Origin: Tenodera sinensis
Taxonomy: Eukaryota; Arthropoda; Insecta; Mantodea; Mantidae
Assembly: GCA_030765045.1 (NCBI GenBank)
Contig: CM060965.1
Span: 21,363,585-21,427,584, forward strand
Length of the DNA stretch: 64,000 bases
Direction of reading: 5' to 3'
Part shown: positions 1 to 12,200 of the stretch, piece after piece
Layout: each line of letters opens with the position of its first letter
How positions within the stretch are numbered: position 1 is the first letter of the stretch
The notes under the pieces: generated by a model
Database searches by the model: none
Told to the model about the DNA's origin: nothing
What the model saw: only the letters and a program-made list of their open reading frames with translations
Made by a program: the position numbers and the translations under genes

Positions 1-352
1 CCAAATCTTACCATACAACAAATGTACATCTTGCTAAAACACACAAATAATTTTTTTTGTAGTGAATCATTTCAGAGATATTCCTCGTTATTTGTGTAAG
101 TTTTGGAGAACTTCTGTCAAATGGAACATCACTCTTCATTTTTTATATGTTAACCATGCAAAGAGATTGGAATTTGAAAGCTTTAAAAGATTTGACTATC
201 GCTCAAAGCCTACTGTATTCCCATATTCCCGTGCAAGAAAACGAGCAATAAGATAGTTTCTGCAGATGTTTATCTTAACATGAAGATAGAAGAATAAGAA
301 TTAGTACAAGAGTAGATAAAGTCATTTGAGTGCAACACATCAGATTTTTTAA
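1..352 (+). repeat. Unclassified ~0.85-1 kb repeat, copy C (cut by window edge)
   Basis: It matches 11190-11575 in the same orientation: tgtacatcttgctaaaacac, ttcagagatattcc, caaagcctactgtattc, and the end gagtgcaacacatcagattt. The part before position 1 is not visible. Confidence 0.65.
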
Positions 353-3239
353 AAAGATACACAATCTACCATTTCGTACTGTTAATTCTGCACCACTTCA
401 AGGAAAAAAATTCCTAAACCCTACACACTTTGGAATAGGAAGGCCACTTTTAGGGGAAGATTTGCTGTGCAAATAGGTTTTACTGTTATGTATGGCACCT
501 TCTGTGTGCTCACGTCTTGATTTCTTTCTTACAACATTTGCACTTTTTCCCCCTCCACATTTGCTTTAAGTAGCATTTTCTGTGAATGAAGCTTTTTCTG
601 GTTTTTCTAATATAAAAGACTGATTTTCTCAGAAAATTTTGAAGATAGCTGAATTATAAAAGAAAACAACCTATATGTGCTGTAGTGGTTCTACTTTGGT
701 GTCAATAATGTTTGCTTACTTTTTCAAAAATAATAATTGCTGATAGATTTTAATCAAAAGGTGGTATAATTAAGAAAATATCATTCCTTAACAACAACAT
801 ATTGGATTAAAGTATATCGGTATACTAATCAGGCATGCATATACAACCTGTAAAAGTTTCAGTCATATCTTAAAGCTGTTAAGATAATGCCTCATGAATT
901 TAGCCAGATTTGATACTGGCTTTGTATCTTCCCTTGATTCTACTGATCAATGAGCAAGTATACAAATGAACAGAGCATGATTATTTGCATTTGGAATAAT
1001 GCCAAAGTAATACTCATAAATAACAACAAACAGTAATGAAATACAATCCAGGAATCATCATTTCAGCTGCATCTTTCATGATGAATGATTACAAGTCTTC
1101 GCAACCAGCAATTATGTTTACAAGGATCCTAAATCAATGAACTCAATTTCTGTTCTCAGTTCCGAGGAAAATTTCAGATGAGCTTCAGGTTTTGTTCCTG
1201 GAATATGAAAGCTTTATAATTTTTATGTGGGTAACTTGAATATATGTTGACAATCCATGTAAAAACTCTTGGTTTCCCCAAGCTTAAATTTGCAACCGAG
1301 TGTGTTACACTACACAAAAAAACCTTATAAGCTGCATAAACCATCAACAAATATTAATAAATCTTTACAGACTAAACTTCAGTTATGTTTGGTTATTGTG
1401 AATTACTCATAAATCATCTGTGGCAGATCATTGTTGGTCATTTAATCATGAAATAAATCATCAAAACAAATGTACCCATAGATTTAATGGTTGAGGAAAA
1501 GTTATTCATTTTGAAGAATAAGGATCATGTAATGAATTTTGGAATACAGCTGATTGATTCTGTGAACAAATTTGTTTTGGTTACAATGGTTAGTAATGCG
1601 ATAGGGAAAAATTCTTCATCTGTGTTTAACTATAACGACCTAAGATGTGAATAACTGACTTGCAATGCTACTGTGGAATTTGAAATAATTCACAATAATC
1701 AAAGGTAAATGAACTTTAGTCTCTAAATACTTATTAGTATTTGTTGATTTATAATTGCTTCACTGTCAATAGCTTCAATCTTTTTGTTAATTGCATAAAC
1801 CATGTTTCTCTTGAATAGCACAACCAATAACTTGCTAGATAATGCTTAAACATGTAATGATATGAGTGTCACTCTTACCTTTTGTTATAAGAAATGTTCA
1901 AAATCATATCCCTGATTAACTCTGAACACATTACTGAACACTCGACAAATTTCTGCAGGCAAAATAATGGAAAGGACGTGGTAGATGGGGTCTTCTAATT
2001 CATCAACTATATGGAGATTTGTTGCATAAACTTGATCTTTAAGCTTTCTCCACAGATTATAATCACATGGATTTAGACCTGGAGAGTGAGCAGGGTCAAT
2101 TAATCTGTCATCAAAAACATGCTAATGTAAGGGAGTGATTTTCTTGGACTTTTTTCTATGACAGGGTTTTTAAATTTTTCTATCGCATATAACCCAGTCT
2201 ATCTAAATTTGCATAACAACCTATAAATTGTGGATTTGTTAGTAACAGTAACATTAGGTCATTTATTACACAAGCTGAGAGTCTGCATATGTCTTCATTC
2301 ATGCACAATTACTACAATAAACATATAGTGCTTGATAACATACACCATAAACACACACAGTAAACGCAATCAACAGAAGCTTTGCATAACCACCTCACAT
2401 TCAGCATAATAAACAGATTGAAATGCAAATGTTGTTAACTCTGTGGGCTTATTACACTAAAGCAGAGGGAGATAATTTAACCTTATACCTGCTAGCGTCA
2501 TTCCAAGATAAACCCAATACTTTCACAATTCACAAAATGTTACTTTTAGAATTAATAAAATTAACCTTTACTCATATTTATTTCAAATTTAGCACGATTC
2601 ACAACACATAATTTGTAATGCTGTGCATAATGGAAGAATGTACCTAAAGTTGATATTAGGTAGAAACTACCGCTTAATGCATATGCTTTAGCTTTAAATA
2701 TTGAAGTATTTCATGATTTTACAAATATTTGATAAAATCTTTATTATATTCTCAAATAACTATATTGAAAAACCAGCTCTATAAATATAAATATACAGAG
2801 TGTCCGAAATGAAAGCTACCAAAGCTGTATAATAATATGCATTTTGGATGAAAAGCCATGTTATCCTGATTTTTAAAACTTTTGTTTGTGTGTGTACATT
2901 ACTTTCTCACTCAAGAATGCCAGAATCAATGAATGTTTCATGTGACATAATAGTTCAGGTTCCATTTGAAGAACAGGCCGTATAGAATCTCCCAAGACAT
3001 TGGAATCGAATACAATGTAGAAAACCATAAAATACACTTAATAAATGGTAAAATCAACTTAACACACTTAATAAGATTTAAGCATATAGCTGTCTGTTGA
3101 CTGCCAAATCAACTCTCGAGTCATTTGGTTGTTGAAAGCATGGGATGTCCTCTTGTGGCCTATTATGAACCTAAATAATGGGTTGTCTGCTGCTGGTAAG
3201 TTGGAGTTCATTATCTGGATTTCGAATTTCTTTATACTG
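353..3239. other. 3' flank or distal UTR, no gene seen apart from the transposase relic
   Basis: AT-rich sequence downstream of the adducin stop codon. Apart from the relic at 1884-2115 I see only short chance ORFs under 65 codons. A tgtccgaaatgaaagctacc stretch near 2800 looks like an unclassified repeat end. Confidence 0.5.
1884..2115 (-). pseudogene. Decayed Tc1/mariner-type transposase, C-terminal end
   Basis: The minus strand reads through about 70 codons without a stop: DPAHSPGLNPCDYNLWRKLK, then QVYATNLHIVDELEDPI, PAEICRVFSNVF and finally EHFL-stop. SPxLNPCDYxLW followed by VY-NNPHT-DEL is the usual C-terminal part of Tc1/mariner-like DDE transposases. The usual SPDLxPxD has a G at its first acidic position. 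No N-terminal part or terminal repeats were found, so it is a relic. Confidence 0.6.
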
Positions 3240-3774
3240 GGTGGAAGGGAAGTCATTACATTAATTTAAACCAGTGATAGATCTCGATATTTGGAATACA
3301 TTTTGTATCTAACATTTTTGTCTCTGACCATTTCCTACGGAGATACTTTAATTTTTTCAAAAACAAGCTGGCAACACTGCAGATTGTGTGGGTGTCACTT
3401 TCCCTAGCTCAGTACATAAACAAACAGTAACGGTGCTTCCTAAGAACACAAATATCCTGCCTTGTACTTCTGTGTTTACTGTGCGAGTGTAGGCCAATCA
3501 CAAGCATTAGCTCCCAAAACATTAAAGCGAAAGTGAAAGTGCCAGACCTGTTTACATTCACAAACCAGCTCAATTCCCCAATCATCCTCAACGCAACTTT
3601 GTGGACCTACTGCACATGTGAAAAAGCTGCTTGGAGTATTCCTTCACGTCTTTTAAGTGATTAATTATTTCGAAACCCTGTGTGATGTTGCATAATTACT
3701 ACCAAAGCTAGGTCAGAAATAAGTTACTCTACGCATCTTACAAATAACACTTATGGAATGACTTCCCTTCCACC
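3240..3774. repeat. Inverted-repeat-bounded element, about 535 bp
   Basis: An 18-bp perfect inverted repeat, ggtggaagggaagtcatt, lies at 3240-3257 with its complement at 3757-3774. The interior has no meaningful ORF. The layout resembles a small non-autonomous DNA transposon, but no target duplication was confirmed. Confidence 0.4.
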
Positions 3775-6700
3775 TGATAGATCTCCCACATTTCAAGTTC
3801 TTTGAGTTTCTGGGCTGGTTTCAGTAGCTACTTCATAAGTTCCTACTTCTTGAGTTCAGAAGTGTGCAGCAACAGCCAACTTTTCAGTCTCTTTAAATCT
3901 GATGCAATGCCCATGTTCCTTTTAGTTTTTCTGATGTAAACCTTCTTGGAATTCTTACTGGATCCAGTAGATTTCAGACTTTTTCTCCTGGAGTATGGAT
4001 TTTTTTATGCTGTATTTTTGTAAGATGATTTTATGGTTCTTGAAAATATTCTGCAATTTACGGAGGAGATCCAGGGGGTACAGAAATTTTCTGAAGCTGG
4101 TCTTGTGAAAGTGTTGTGACCTGTTTGATGTGTTTTTGTCTTTTGAATTTTGAAACTTTCCTATCTAACATTTCCTGGCTGAATACATTGTTATGCATAT
4201 TTCATGATGTGCAGATATTCCCTGTGGTATTCAGTTTTGTTGATTAGTTCCATCTCTCATACTATTGAATACGCTTTTCTGTAGGCCTTAAGGTTGTAAC
4301 AGTGCACTTTTATGCAATTATCTGTATGTGGTGTATACTAAACTCTATTTTGTCTCCAATCTTCATTAATATGAGGCCTGGGAATCCTATGGAGTTGTTT
4401 GTTGCTGTTTCTACTGTGAACTGAATGGATGGGCCCTCTAAGTTTAAAAGCCCAAATGCATCCTCTATGTATATGTGACTAAGCAATCATGAATATGTCA
4501 ACATATATGTATCATACTTTGGACATGTACAGGAAGACTTTGGCCATATGCGTTTTAAGTTGATAATGAACTTGGACTTACCAGCTGCAGACAACCTCTT
4601 AATTGGGTTCATCAACAAATCACCAGAGGACACTCCAGACTTTCAACAACTGAACTCTTAAGAGTTGCACCAGCAGTCAACAGGCAGCTGATAATGTGAG
4701 CTCACGCTCATGATGCATGTTTCCCATAACAAAAATGTGAGTGAAGCTATTAACTGTGTTCAGTCATCCTCTGTAGTCTAGGATTAACTTGCCAGCCCCT
4801 GGTTCCCAGGTTCCAATCCAGCAAAGAACGATGGATTTATTCTGGCATAAAAACCGTTAGCATGGCTTCCTTCGGAAGGGAAGTAAAGCCAGTGGTCCCT
4901 TGTCATAGGTTTATGGCACATAAAACAATCCCAAGCCTGATAAAGAGGCCTCTGAGCAAAATTAAGCAGTCCTTCGTGTCCAATATAGAATGGAATGCTG
5001 AGAACCATAGCAATTAAAGGATGCACATAAATACAAACTATTTAATTAGGTTTCACCATGTTCAACTTTAAATCCACCTTTCATTAAGCGTATCTTATAA
5101 TTACTCAAGCAAATGAGAGAGGGTTGAATGTGAATAATGATCATAATCATCTCAAATATTTTTGCAGGTTTGTGAAAAATGTTGCATAACTAAAATCTGT
5201 GTGCGCATAGGTGCATGCATGTGTGCAAAACCAGTGGTTTGATAAACTATATTTATTGGTTTCAGTTTTAAATCCTGGTTGGTAGAAGCTGCCTGGCTGA
5301 GGTTCTAATGTTTTTTTTTTCTTTAAATCATTTCTTAGGGTGAATATGAGGACAATTTAGATCCCCAAGCTAACTTGCAAGTTCATTATTGCAATATATT
5401 TGAATATTTGTCAGGAATTAACATTTTTATGGAAAAACCTCAAAAATGTTTCAGATTTTACAACTTTACAAACTTATTTCCCTGCCACTTTAAATCTATG
5501 TTGGTGATATTGACACTATTACATTAAAACATTGCTCCACTAAATGTATATAAACATAATTCTGTTTCTTTCACATGAGAAAGTTGAAAACCCATGCAAG
5601 TTTTAATAAAAAATACTCCATAGAATAAAATGAAAAAGTTTGTTAAATAAAAACACAAAATGTGATATTTGTTCTTGCAGCATACTACGAATGAGATTTT
5701 CTCTCCATTAATTTGACTGTTAGAATTATTTAAAGTGGAGACAAGTATCTTTTGGAGTACTCCACATTTCCTAATTTAGTATAAATGGGGAAATTGAAGT
5801 ATGCAGATTTAACCAGCATGTTTCTTTTGCTGACTGCAGTAAATAGGTCTAATATCATAATGTCGATCATGTGTGTGCTCACCAGTTCAGCCTTATTATC
5901 AAATGATTCTGTAGTTCTTTCCTTATTTCCACTGTCGTATGCTAAAGGATGTTTATTTTGCTGCATCATAACACAACAATTGCATCCAGAAAGTAAGCAG
6001 CAGTATTATAGTGTAGTTCATACTGATGTTGGTTACTTAACAAATCAAGATCGCAACTGAAGACATACCATTACAAAAATAAAAATGGGAGACGACATTT
6101 TTTAATATTTATTTTTAAAACTAAGAAATAGTTGTTTCCTCTCTGAAGTACTAAGAAAATTAATATTATACATCCATCACCAAAACAGCCCTTGTTAAAG
6201 CTACTCCATATATCCAAAAATAATAAATAATCTAGGTGTGTAATTTTAGCAATCCAAATGATGTAAATGCAAAGCTTTGGTTAGGGTTTATTAAGCAAAC
6301 TTAAAATACATGCAAAGATTAACAGAAAAATAAAACAAACAATGTGTTAATATGCTTTAATTAAAACAAACAAATTACACAAAGAGAAGTTGTACATTGT
6401 GTTTAAACAATAAAACAATAGTGTTGTTTTCAAGCATAAAAACATAACACAAGAAAAATGCTTAACAATAAATTGTCGGTTTGTTAAAAATAAATAAGAA
6501 CAGATGCAAGGGAGAAAGGCATAAGCAAAATTAACTAAAGCACATAATGTTGTGTTAATTTGTAATGTCCACCACATGCATGCAAAATTCTTACATTATG
6601 GGCAAAAAGAACATGCAAATGTCACTTGTAGTTAGCTAGGACCCATTTCCAAAGGACAAAGTTACAAATTAACAAACAAAACAATTTTTGCTTCTCATCA

Positions 6701-7459
6701 AATAATTCTGTAGGAGAAAGCTGTGCCTAGTGAGTTTTTACATGAATTGAGTCTATTAAATTGAATCACAGTATTCTTGTTCCAAATAACAGGTACATTA
6801 AAATTTCCTAACAGCAACACTTAACAAAAAAGATTAATCTGCCTGTCATCTTTACTCAGTCTGAGTAATTATTCTATTAAACACACTCGCTTGTATTTAT
6901 GAGCACCTATTTCTTTCAAATAGTTTATTTTGCTGGAGAGGAATAAAGATATTTGTCTCTTCAGTTAATACAAGAATTAAGTTAAGAAAGAGGAGACACA
7001 TTTAGTAAGGTGAGAAAGTTTGCATTAGCAATGTTCCATGCACTCCTTTTAAATTATATTTCTCCCTGTAATTAAATCTACAGACAAATTAGATGAAAGG
7101 TAATAAATGCTATTCTCTTAGATGATTCTATACACAAAACTAAATAAAAAAAAGTACTATTATTTTAATCTTTGACAGCTTATTTCACCAGACATTTACA
7201 AACATTTAAATGTGGATGGATTAAGGCAAAAATAACTGACTATCCAACGTTTTCATTACCTGCTTTTTAACTGAATGTTTAAATAAAATTGACAACTTAG
7301 CCCTTACCCTTTTCATAACAATGTTTGAATAAAATAAACTATTTAATTATATTTCATAAAATTATCACTTGCTGAATACTAGTGAAACATCTGAATATTA
7401 ATTTTCCTGTATCTGACAGTGAAAAGCCGGTGCACCCATTATGTTTTAACTTTAAATGC
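3775..7459. other. Gene-free AT-rich stretch
   Basis: Apart from the SINE-like copy at 4785-4995 no coding signal was recognised. A basic minus-strand stretch near 3840-4010 (KNPYSRRKSLKST...) has no flanking splice signals or homology I know. The ORFs at 5785-6060 (+) and 6347-6577 (-) look like chance frames. Confidence 0.45.
4785..4995 (-). repeat. SINE-like dispersed repeat; second copy at 31735-31905 (+)
   Basis: Read on the minus strand it shares a diverged but colinear stretch with 31735-31905 on the plus strand: cattctatatt, then tttgctcagaggcctcttta, then a T-rich body and a gcaaac/gaacc segment resembling a tRNA B box. Both copies are decayed. Confidence 0.4.
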
Positions 7460-8217
7460 ATACTTGCCAATTTCCTGACATTGAAACACACAAAACTTTC
7501 CTTTAACTAGAAAAGTATAATAATTTTGCAATGATAGACATTTAGAATGTGTAAAATGTTCAGCACAGTAAATACAAAAATTTCAAGTAAAATAAATGGG
7601 AATTTCATTTTATAAGAATCCTTCAAGCCCTGGTAGTACTATTATTTTCTTCCTGCTGACACAGATAAATACGCATTAAACGATCATTCATAGGCTATAC
7701 ACGATTTATAGTAAATATATTACTCTTTACACCCTTAACTTTAACCAAAACCTGTCAACATATGTGGAATTTATATACCACAGCCATGGATGGTGAATAA
7801 GATAAATAATGTATATGGTAGAGTTGACTTGTCATCCAATAGTGAACCCATTTACTGCTCAGTGGTTAACACAAGAGGTCACTTAGGGATACAACCACAA
7901 GTTTTAATTCCAAAATAAAGATTGTGCATGCTGAATTTTCTTGCAGCCCAGTTCTAGCCTATCACAGCACTGTATACCTCTAGTATGGTACATTCGGACT
8001 GTAAACCTAAGTTAGGAGTCTACGTTATTATCATAAAAAAATTACAGTATAATGCAACAGAAATTAATGTTCTGTCATATCCTTGCTGAAAAGCTGCAGC
8101 ACTTTCTATAATCAGGAAAAATAAAAAGCTGTAAAAAAAGGCATCCACTACACCTATGTCATAAAAAGCCTGAATACCCATAAATTTTACAGGCAAACTG
8201 TAGAAGTTGGCAAGTAT
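7460..8217. mobile_element. Non-autonomous DNA element with ATACTTGCCAA termini, copy 1
   Basis: The left end atacttgccaatttcc (7460) is complementary to the right end agttggcaagtat (to 8217). It has no coding capacity. Related copies lie at 22717-23765 and 51390-52670, plus a right-end fragment up to about 40205. Shared interior landmarks include ctggtagtact, ttcttcct and acgcattaaa. The superfamily is uncertain because no clean target duplication is visible. Confidence 0.6.
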
Positions 8218-8399
8218 CTGATGCAAGTAAACACTCCAGTTTAAACATTCATCTTTTTTTACTATTTCAATCTAAGTTAAAATAACTTTACCTCCTCCCA
8301 TTTAAGATTCCAGTAAAAAATAGTAAGGAACCTCTGAGGGAACTAAACTATGGGCATAATACAGTAAAGCACTTGTAGCTGCCTTCTGAGACTTTTGTG

Positions 8400-8405
8400 T
8401 TTATT
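8400..8405 (-). terminator. Candidate polyadenylation signal for the adducin transcript
   Basis: AATAAA on the minus strand (tttatt on the plus strand), about 635 bases past the adducin stop codon. Other AATAAA-like hexamers occur further down in this AT-rich DNA, so the true 3' end is uncertain. Confidence 0.3.
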
Positions 8406-9038
8406 GTAGGACTACCAGCTCCTTACCTCTCCAGAATATATGTTCTCACATACTTGCAGGGAAAGTGTAAAATAGCCAAAATTCCTTCCCTGCAAATCTA
8501 AACTAGAAGAAAAATGTGCTCATAAACTTTTGCAGTGTACTCCGTAATATCTTTGGCTTAGAGATGACATGCACTTCTTCACAAGGTATAGCAAACATAA
8601 CTGTGCATCTCTTCAAAAGGTACAGTAAACAACTGCTCAAAAGATGTATATGTGATAGTATAACAGTTTTGGTAGTTTACATTACCAAACTTATAAATTC
8701 TGCTCATAATGCATACAAAACCAATGCCACTGTAGTTACAGAAAATACAAGAATTATCTCTGTTAATTGCTTCCACACTTTTCCAACTGATTAATAGTTC
8801 CTGCAAAAAATAGCACCTGCTATAAAAGATTCATATAAACATAGCATATCTTATTGTCATTAACAGCAATAACCTTCTCAAATCTTCATTTAGTGTAGTG
8901 TAGTGAATTTTCACATTTTGCAACAATTAATTTTCTTTTCATATAAAACTCATTGTCTTTAGAGAATAAAAATCAGCAACAATTGTATTAAAAGCATCAC
9001 AGTTTCATTTGCATCGGTTTTGTACTTTTAAAAATAAA

Positions 9039-9229
9039 TTAGGAAAAGTGCTCATTTCTGTGTACAAAATGTTCTGGCATATGTAACCTTACAAGCTTGG
9101 TGGACTGAGGCAAAGCACAAGTGGAAATTCGAGATATACAAGAGTGAACTGGACTAGGTTCGCTGTGTGAACTGCTATCACTATTTGATCTTGGGGCACC
9201 TTTAGTCATAATATCACCACATAAGTCAC
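9039..9229 (-). CDS. hts: Adducin terminal coding exon with unusual 63-residue tail
   Basis: The coding part of the last exon starts after the acceptor ctttcag (9230-9236) and ends at TAA (9039-9041). Together with the carried base it encodes 63 residues: GDLCGDIMTKGAPRSNSDS, a Ser-rich SSSHSEPSPVHS stretch, and a hydrophobic-basic end LVRLHMPEHFVHRNEHFS. It lacks the lysine-rich, phenylalanine-containing MARCKS-type motif that ends many adducin isoforms. I found no such motif elsewhere in the window. It may be an alternative 3' end. Confidence 0.75.
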
Positions 9230-12200
9230 CTGAAAGAGCAAAACATTAATTCCAAACCCAAGCACATAGATGAACACATATTTTATACATTCAGGAAACA
9301 GATGCACTTCAACACTTATTTGTCACTGTAATAAATGCTGATTACAATGAGCAGATTAATATGCAGTCAATCAGTTTACCAGTGATTTGAGTAATGTCAT
9401 AGGCCCTTACTAGAATCTACCACATCTAAAAAATCCTAGGCAGATCATAAAAAGCTGGCATTTGCTGGGGAAAAATACACATTGTGCCACAGTATTTCAC
9501 AAAGTGACAGGGCTTGTTATGCATTCATTTAACTTCACTCTTTGTACCATCTGATTGGGGCCACTAATAACCAGCAGATAGCAAAAGGTTAGGTTAGGTT
9601 GTGTTATTATATGTCTAACAATCTCCATCATCTCATGGACAACTATGGCAGAAGTGTATTTTCACATTATTTTCAGAAAACACTGGATTTTTATGATTTG
9701 CCTAGGATCTTTGCAGAATTACAGGTTTCAGCAAAAGCTTGTGACAAATATAAAGTAATGTGCAATAATTTGTTATGTCATGTCATGGAGCATTGTACAA
9801 CTATGGGGCTACTATGATCATTAATAAATGGCTATTGCTATGTATATTAATTCTTATGCACAGAGAAAAATGTTACAAACATATAAGTACAAAGAACAAT
9901 CAATCAATTCCTTAAGAAAGTGTGTGTTTTTTATCAACCTGTACAACCTAGCTGTACCATATGGCACCATGTCTCTTGGTATTCTTGTTATAGTACTAAA
10001 AATGTTGATTCAAAATAAACAAATCTCACATAGAAATATCCTGCAAGAATTTCAGTAATCACTTTAAAAGCAGGTACATGGAATTGCAAGAGACAATTTA
10101 AATAGGTGGCTTTTGGAAGATGATTACAACCAGGTAGAGGATCCAAATGAATTATACTGGGTGCAGTATAGGATTAAGTCATAAAAACATTACTGGTACC
10201 ATAGAGTATTGCACATTGTTAGTAGCAGCAATCTGCAAGGGTTCGTTAGAAGTCCTGCACCACCTAATTAATTTCTGAAGCACGTGGTTGATTACCATAA
10301 AATTCAGTGTACAGAAAAAATCATATTACAGGCAACTCAAAAATTATACTAATTTTTCCTACTTCTGGTTTAACCGGGTGTGACTGCAACTCATTTTAAA
10401 TGGTACACCCTATTTAATTAAACATTCAGATAATACTCTTTTTCAAAAAGTACCCACAATAGATGCTTCTGTTAAATTCATCACTGGTAAATAAAAAACA
10501 GCAGTGTATGCTTAATGGCATAATATTTTGTTCTTTTTCCAATGATTTGACTGTCCTTTGTTTTAATCCATGAAAGCAATTTATTTGACTGTGATTTTCT
10601 TATATTCATGGAGCATAAAAGTGTTTGTGTTTTTAAAATTAACAATTTTTGCTACTTTCTGTTTAATTGGAAGTGACAACTTTTATATTTTAAATGGTAC
10701 ATTCTACATTTTTTTTTTTTTTTTTTTTTTACTTTCTCTACTGGTAAGTAGGGGAAGTATTGTATTATACCCAAAAATTTGATGTCAAGATTTCACTGGA
10801 AATATATGTTTTGAGACCCCCTGCTTCCAGAAAAAAGCATTTTTAGAAAAAGGTCTGTGTCTGCCTGTGTCTGTGGACAGCATAACTCAAAAACGAAAAG
10901 TGGGTTAAAAACCGAAGTTGGTATTTAAGTTTAATATCTTTCAACGATGCGACACAAAGGTTTTGAACAAAATAGCCCCAGCCTAAACTACCCTTTACAT
11001 GGAAAATTTTTCGAAAATTTTGATTTTCTTGAAAATGGCTAACGATTTTGATTAAAATGTCATATGTTTGAGATATTTTGATGACAAATAAAATGTATGT
11101 CTTGAATTTTCTGGCTATAGCCGCTGTAGTCGTATTTACTCTGGACGACTTTTGCATAACTGGTAAACCATTATAAAAAGAGCAAATCATACTATACAAA
11201 AATGTAGATCTCGCTAAAACATACAATTTATGTCTAAATAAATTTTCTTGTAGGGTGAACCATGTTGGAGATATTCCTTGTTATGTGTGTGAGTTTTGGA
11301 AAACTTAAAAGCTTTTGGAAATGGAACATCATTGTTCATTTTTTAATGTCAAGTGTGCAAAGAGAACAGAATCTCAAAGCTTTAAAAGATTTGAGTATCA
11401 CTCAAAGCCTACTGTATTCTAATATTCTCCTACCTACAAGGAAATAAGCAATAAGATAATTTGTACACATGTTTATCTTAACTAACACGAAAAAGATGTA
11501 GGTATAAGAGTTTGCAAGAATGGTTAGTACAAGAGTAGAGAAAGTCATGTGAGTGCAACACATCAGATTTTTTAAATACAAATTTGGATAGTATTCTTCA
11601 ATAACTTTTCAGCAAGTACCCACAGTAGAAAAACAGAACAAGAATATAAAGAAAAACAAATGCAATTCACCTTTTAAATTCTGTGAGCTCCAACTCACTT
11701 TGGACAGATTATTTATTGCCTGTACTTAGACCAGGTCTTCCCCACAATGATGGTTTGGTAAGAGAGGTCAAATAGAATGGCCAGCAAGATTCCCATATTT
11801 GTCACCTATGAACTTCTTTTGTTAGACCATTTGAAGTTTGTGGTAGTGGACCAACCACTTAGAAGACTTGGAGCATCGAATAATGGAAGTGATGAGACAT
11901 TTTTAAATCCTGGTTGTCATTCCTTACATGTTTTCTATGATCAACCGTCACATTGTCAAGCAGCTGAGGGTTTCCAGTTTGAACACAGAATTTAGAAGGT
12001 GAATTGCATTTGCTTCCCACGCCCCCCCCCCCCCCCCCCCGTCTTTATTCTTATTTTGCTTTTATTTATTTTTCCATTGTGGACACTTGTTCAAAAGCTG
12101 TTTAAGAGTGCTTATCAAACCTGTAAAAATATTAAACAAATTTGTCAAACATCCTTTCATGGATTAAAACAAAGGATGGCCAAATCACTTCATTAAGCTA

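Noticed and set aside
5785..6060. A 91-codon plus-strand ORF overlapping a minus-strand frame
   Set aside because: Hydrophobic but with no recognisable motif, AT-rich codon use like the surroundings, and an equally long antisense frame.
9585..9601. TTAGGTTAGG run as an interstitial telomere
   Set aside because: Only about three units. Short taacctaacc runs also appear near 22535 and 63945 and are common in insect DNA, so there is no support for a telomeric origin.
12020..12040. Poly-C run as a regulatory or structured element
   Set aside because: A simple homopolymer of about 20 C with no flanking structure; probably a microsatellite or an assembly-sensitive site.
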